The notes under the pieces were generated by a model, which was not told where the DNA came from, did not search any database, and worked only from the letters and a program-made list of their open reading frames with translations. A stretch of DNA of 64,000 nucleotides from Zanthoxylum bungeanum (Eukaryota > Streptophyta > Magnoliopsida > Sapindales > Rutaceae): NCBI GenBank assembly GCA_019454045.1, contig SKCR01026806.1, positions 1 to 64,000 of the forward strand, read 5' to 3'. Of this stretch, positions 58,820-64,000 are shown in pieces (within the stretch, counting starts at the first letter, position 1; each line of letters opens with the position of its first letter). A program made the translations under genes and the position numbers.

Positions 58820-61454
58820 TCACATATTGTAAAGATGGGGGGATAGCTTTGGTTGAGCCACAACTTCAAGCGGGAATTTTCTGGGAGTAGAAAGCCCAAA
58901 GATTTCCTCCATGTTGAGCTCCTCATTGCTCATATTCCCAGCCAATTTCCATGCAAATCCATGCATAAGATTAGCCAAACTTGCTTGAATCACCTTAAGC
59001 CCTAGACTGTACCCTGGACACATTCTTCTCCCTGCCCCAAATGGCAGCAGCTCAAAATCATGGCCTTTCACATCAATTGACTTTCCAAGAAACCTCTCAG
59101 GGTAAAATTCATTAGGTTTTTCCCACAAAGTAGAGTCTCTTGATATCGTCCATACATTAACTAGGGCTCGAGTGCCTTTTGGAATGTCATAGCCTTCAAT
59201 TTTGCAATCCTCTCTAGCCATTCTGGGCACAAGCATTGGAGCCACAGGGTGCAAACGCATCGTTTCTTTAACTATGGCGTCAATGAATGGGAGATTAACA
59301 ATGTCTTTCTCTTCAACCCATCGATCCTTTCCAATTACTCTGTCTAGTTCTTCGGTTGCTTTATTGAAAATTTCAGGTTTTTTCATTAGTTCAGAAATTG
59401 CCCATTCTACTGTCACGGCTGAACTCTCAGTCCCACCAGCTATTAGATCCTGTAGTAATTAATTTACCAAAAAAGAGAAATTAATTTAAAGATTAGAAAT
59501 CTTGTAGGAAACTTCAAATTTATGCGTACAACTCATATGTTTCTAATCAATTTCTTTGGTGGACTTATACTAGATAGACAACTCAATTTCTTTGTGTGAA
59601 TTTAGTGGATGCTAAAATACTTTCTTGGAGTAATTCTCATGACCACTACTTAACCAACACAATCGAATGTATTATTAAGATATTTCAAATAATTTTAATT
59701 TGAAAAAATATTTTTAATATGAAAACTAACTATCTGGCATCTGCGATAAATTGTAGATAGTATGATTTTAGACTTTTTAGTAGCCATTTTGCAACAAATT
59801 AAGTTAGTCATTGGCTAAAACTAAAAGCCAGTGAATTGAGATTTTGGTTGATCAGTCTACTCAAAGTGGCAAAAAGCAATGGCTCTTCTTCTCCCAGTGT
59901 ACATGGATGGTAAGAACTAAGAATGGGCCACACAGTTTGGTCCAATCAGAAGTTGCTAGGACATTAACCATGAATTTTGAATTTGATGTGAACCACAAAA
60001 ACACACTATCACCCAAAAGATACCGACTTTAAGAAACAATAATAATAATAAATGGTTATTTGTATTTTATGATAAAATAATAATTAAATATTACTAATTT
60101 TAAAATTAAATTTATGATCAAATAATGTTTTATTATTTTTCAATAAAAAATTTAATTGATTTTTAGCTGATCATTATATTTTAACATTAATATCAATTAA
60201 TGACAAAATAATAAAATATTATAATATAATGATCAATTAAAATTTCCTAAATTCGGATTTCAGCGAATGGGTAAAAAAACCGCCAATCTGGCCGGTTCAA
60301 TAAGTGACTTGGTCCGGATTAGGTGGGTTTTCGGTCTAGTTTTTTTTTTTTTTTTTTAATTTTTTTTAAGTTTTTGTAAAAATAATTAAAATATTGATCC
60401 CAGGTAGATCCGATCAAATCTCTGATCATTGACTCTCTCAACAGTCAACAGACTGAGTCGATAGACCGGATTTTAGAATACCAGATAAAACAGACGCTCC
60501 TGTAACAGAAATTTGAAATAATAATAAAGGTTGACAATATACCTGTGTAAAAGCTTTGACGCCATGTCTTTCCAGTTTAACCTCAAGAGTGGGATCATCA
60601 GCAAGCTGCAAAAGCACATCTACCATATCTTTAGCCACATAATTTTCGACCCCTTTTCTTCTAGCATTATGTTCATCCAACACATGCTCCAAAAACCTGT
60701 CAAATTTCTTAGCCAACGCCTTCATTCTCTTTATATAACCTTGCAAATCCATGAACCCCAGCCATGGAATCGAATCACCAATATCCAAAACCCCGTTAAG
60801 CAAAAACAACTCATCAATCATTTCCTTAAACTCTTGTGGTGTCACAATATCATTTTCATTATCCGTGTCTGTGTATTTCTTCCCCAAAACCATACGGCTT
60901 ATAACGGCAAGACTCACATCCGAAAGATGATCTTTCAACATAAAAGGCTTTCCAGAAGATTCATACAAGTGTTTAAGAAACAATTTCATTTCTCCCACTC
61001 TTATGTACTCGTATGACTCAAGGCGTTTAACGCTAAACAACTCCATCAAGCACATTTTACGTGCTTGGCGCCAGTACGGTCCATAAGGTGACCATGTAAT
61101 ATTTGAGTAATTAAATGTTGTGTACTTGCCTGCGGCTATTTTGGGTCGGCCAGCAAACAAAGAATCATGAGTTTTGAGGAAAGCCTTAGCCATCTCAACG
61201 GAAGATCCCACTACAACCGGGAACGATCCGAATTTGAGTTGCATAATGGGCCCGTATTTTTCGGACAGGGCATGGATTGACCGGTGGGGAAGTGGGCCGA
61301 TGAGGTTGAGGTTTCCGATAATCGGCCAAGGTTTTGGGCCTGGTGGTAAGTTAAGTTTCCGGCGGCGAAGACGGAGAGAGAGGAGGATGAGGGCTAGGGT
61401 TGCTAGCCATGCGGCCAAGTAAGAAGCCGAAGAAGAAGAATGAATGAGCTCCAT
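58820..61454 (-). CDS. CYP92A: Cytochrome P450, CYP92A-like, complete two-exon gene
   Basis: Exon 1 is 60543-61454 (304 codons) and exon 2 is 58820-59449 (209 codons plus stop), giving 513 residues, normal for plant P450s. The phase-0 intron has donor CAG|GTATAT and acceptor CTACAG|GATC, at the conserved position of A-type P450s. It has a membrane anchor at residues 12-29, proline hinge LPPGP (36-40), I-helix oxygen-binding AGGTES (308-313), K-helix ETMR (366-369), PERF (421-424) and haem loop FGAGRRMCPG (441-450) with ligand Cys448. The enzyme sits on the endoplasmic reticulum and needs NADPH-P450 reductase. The N-terminal half (YNYSDITWSPYG-like block) recalls the CYP92 family. Members include a homoterpene synthase and stress-induced enzymes, so the substrate is not predictable. 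No disruption is seen. Confidence 0.92.
59450..60542 (-). other. Intron of the CYP92A-like gene
   Basis: It is 1093 bases and AT-rich, with a T run at about 60341-60358. A block at 60270-60345 (CCGCCAATCTGGCCGG, TTGGTCCGGATTAGGTGG) is GC-richer than its surroundings and may be a repeat fragment. Confidence 0.7.
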
Positions 61455-61540
61455 GTATTGTAATGAAACTAGCTAGCTATAGTGTGTTGGTGTTTGAAGT
61501 TGATTATGTTGTGAAGTTATTAGCCTTGTGTATGGGGGGG

Positions 61541-61548
61541 TATTTATA
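61541..61548 (-). promoter_or_regulatory. TATA box of the CYP92A-like gene
   Basis: The minus strand reads TATAAATA, about 87-94 bases upstream of the ATG at 61454-61452. A CCCCCCC tract follows directly. Position and sequence fit a plant core promoter. Confidence 0.65.
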
Positions 61549-61716
61549 TTAGAGAATTACTCAAAAGAGTCTTTGGGGATTTGATAATTTTAACTATTTT
61601 AATATGCGTTATTCATGCTGTGTTTGGTGGTTGTTGTTGTCATAACTATACACTATTTTGTTTCCAATACTTTTTTTTATTTTGTTATTGTTGTCGTTGT
61701 TGTTGTTGGAAATATT

Positions 61717-61869
61717 AGAAATCCTGTTGTCAAATCATCCGATCCGATTTTAAACGGAGCAGGTAAAATTCCTGATTGTTCCATACTCTTATAAAAAATA
61801 CATCCCCTAAACTCGAACTTCTAACCTTATAACGATGTTTTAAGTCATTTACCATCAAGGTACACCCTA
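61717..61869 (-). mobile_element. SINE-like copy upstream of the CYP92A-like gene
   Basis: Read on the minus strand: GATGGTAAATGACTTAAAAC (box A-like), GAAGTTCGAGTTTAG (box B-like), TTTTTTATAAGAGTATGGAAC, TTTTACCTGCTCCGTTTAAA and GGATGATTTGACAACAGG. It is flanked by an 11-bp direct repeat with one mismatch, TTGGAAATATT (61706-61716) and TTGGAAGTATT (61870-61880). A target duplication of this length supports LINE-mediated insertion. It ends about 170 bases upstream of the TATA box. Confidence 0.72.
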
Positions 61870-61884
61870 TTGGAAGTATTTTGT

Positions 61885-63237
61885 TTCCAATACTTCAATT
61901 ATTTGATGGCTTACTTTCCAAAAGTCACAAGAGTGTATTTAAGTAGGGGTGGTCCATGTACTTGTGAAAATTTCCTTGAAATTGAATGGTAAGCACATCA
62001 TATTTGCTATATGGTTCAGGCATGTTGATTTTGTCAAAAATCAGAAAACAATTGGAAATCGCCAAGAAAATCATGTATATGTCTTTCTGGGATAAATGCT
62101 CTTTTAGTCTTTATAGTATGAGTAAATTATTCAATTGATTCTATTTACAAAAATTATCTAAAACACTCATATGTGGTTATTTTAATAGCTTTTGAATCTA
62201 TTTTTTCAATGATAAAATGACATTTCTGTCCGATAACTTAAGATTAAAAAAAATAAAATTCTAACATACAAAACATAAAAAATTAAGAATAAATAATTAG
62301 ATTTTTTTTTTTTTGAAAACATATGTGTAAAGGGGATTGCTTGGGTAATTTTTTTCCAAAATGTTATGATTAATTGAGTATTTGATTTTAAATTGTATGG
62401 GCTAAAAAAGTATTATCCGATAAATCTATATGACATTTTATGATTCTAAAATCTAAATATTATATTTTCTGTTAGACTTTGGTAAATTTATAGAAAGTCG
62501 TCCCTAATGTGTGTGACTTATATTCTCGGTTGGAAAAGGGAATTTCCATCTCTCCTGAACTCCATCATGAGAGATGCTAAATAATATCTCCATACTCTAC
62601 TTAAGTCCAGATAAGATGATTTGACTACTGATTTGTAAGGTTAGAAAAAATATAATGGGAAGCTGCATGTATGATTTCCGTTTATATAATCAAGGGCCAA
62701 CAAATTGACGTGTGTCGCGTGATATGGATAGATTTGTTTGGTTGTTGAGAGTGTGAAAAGAAAGTGAAAAAAGCCCCAACTCCCAGAGAAGGAAGCTAAA
62801 GTGGAAACGACTTTGACTATTGACTTTTCTGAAATTTCCTCTCATCACCTTGTGAGGAAAATAAATAATACAACATAAATATCATCGTCCAATAATTTAA
62901 TAATCAATTATCACATATATTAAAATATTAAAAAAATATATATTATTTATTAATTTATTGATAATATTATATCGGATATATCTCCATTACCCTAAAAAAT
63001 TACTCCTCTCATGGGTGAAGTTGTGTAACAAACTAACTACTAACAAAATAATGGCTTTTAAATTGACTTAAGTCAATGCAGCCGGCGGCTAAATACTTAC
63101 TGGTTAAGTTTTAACGTTTTATCCTTCAGTCTCAACGAAGAATCATGATTCACGACCTGAAATATTTTTATATATCTTATAAAGCTTAGTGGAGTTTATA
63201 TAATTAGCGACAAAATTATATATATATATATATATAT
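61885..63237. other. AT-rich intergenic DNA
   Basis: No gene is recognised. A 3'-end fragment of the SINE-like family may lie at about 62565-62640 (CTACTTAAGTCC, GATAAGATGATTTGACTAC). An (AT)n run precedes 63237. Confidence 0.45.
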
Positions 63238-64000
63238 CATTACAAGAAAATATTGGATTATCGACTGATATTACCGATCGAAAATATTATGTCGATAAAA
63301 ATAGTTAAATACCGACCAAATACCAGATTAATAAATTTTCTGACAAATACCGACCGTTTACCGACAAATAAATTCTGTCAAAAAAAGACGCACTTAGTAT
63401 AAATTTAGCAACAAGCTTTTATTGATGTCTTACTGATCGTATTTTCGATCGGTAAATAAAATTCTTTTACCAATCGATGAGATATGTCAGTATTTTGTCA
63501 AATTTACCTATCGATTATTTATCAGGCGGTAAGTGTGAAATAATTTTAATAAAATTATTAAAAAATAGATATATACCTACTAAATATATAGCAACCGAAA
63601 TGTAGGTCGATATTTATTATTACAATGTGTAAATTTAAATAATAGATTTCGATATATTATTTTACGTTTATTATTATATAACATTTTATGTTTATTGAAA
63701 ATTATTATTTTATGTTTATTATTATATAAATTTTTTTATTAATTTGTTTTTAATTATTTATTTATAATATTAAATTTTAATTAAAAAAAATCAAATATAA
63801 CTTAATAGAAAAAAATCAGATAAAAAATAAAATACAATATAACTACCGACTGACTATTCGATCGGTAATTATATTACAATGTGTAAATTTTACCGACGAC
63901 AATATACGGTCTGTAAATTCAAAGAATTACCGACCGTTATTTCGGTCGATAAAGATTTTTTTACTGATCGTATATTACTATATTTTGTCGGTCGGTAGTA
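63238..64000. mobile_element. Left end of a second CACTA-like element (continues beyond window)
   Basis: It begins CATTACAAGAAAATATTGG, the same first 14 bases as the element at 38419. It is followed by many alternating TACCGACCG/CGATCGGTAA motifs to the window edge. Dense inverted subterminal motifs next to a CACTA-type terminus are the basis of the call. The right end is not visible. Confidence 0.68.

Overview
The window looks like nuclear DNA of a eudicot plant. It is AT-rich, carries two intron-containing plant genes, and is mostly filled with plant-type transposable elements, several of them bounded by target-site duplications (TSDs) that I could read directly. Nothing indicates bacterial, organellar or free viral DNA. 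I cannot name the species.

Host genes lie at the two edges. At the left (1-1431, minus) is the 5' part of a HAK/KUP/KT potassium transporter most like HAK5: four exons, running off the window. At the right (58820-61454, minus) is an intact two-exon cytochrome P450 of 513 residues, most like CYP92A. A TATA box precedes each. The roughly 57 kb between them is transposon-derived or unrecognised AT-rich DNA.

Layout of the middle. 2792-4639: a decayed hAT transposon. 5654-6270: a TRIM mini-retrotransposon. 6340-8882: a long solo-LTR-like element. 8920-14900: a probable solo LTR (F) split by a gag-only Ty1/copia element (D, 9434-14557). 15713-23217: a non-coding LTR element (A) with a 13-unit tandem array near its 3' end. 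24009-24552: a hAT-type MITE. 24928-37865: a 12.9 kb Ty3/gypsy element of Tat-lineage type (C) with gag, protease, reverse transcriptase, two RNase H domains and integrase, all frameshifted. Downstream of pol, on the opposite strand, it carries a gene-like unit encoding a plant mobile domain (PMD) protein with a coiled-coil tail and at least one canonical intron. 38419-56305: a CACTA-like DNA transposon holding a nest of insertions. Inside it is LTR element B (38989-55264), inside B is a copia element E (41557-52454), and inside the left LTR of E is a hAT MITE (42652-43470). 63238-64000: the left end of a second CACTA-like element that continues past the window.

A and B belong to one non-autonomous family: same primer-binding site, same LTR ends, related tandem arrays. 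Neither encodes pol; C has a diverged version of the same primer-binding site. E has nearly identical LTRs around a badly decayed pol, which suggests it moved using proteins from another copy. A SINE-like family has four copies, one in HAK5 intron 1 and one just upstream of the P450 promoter. The most unusual feature is the spliced antisense PMD gene in C. Being antisense to the element's genomic RNA, its introns would not be removed during retrotransposition, so a retroelement can carry an intron-containing gene.
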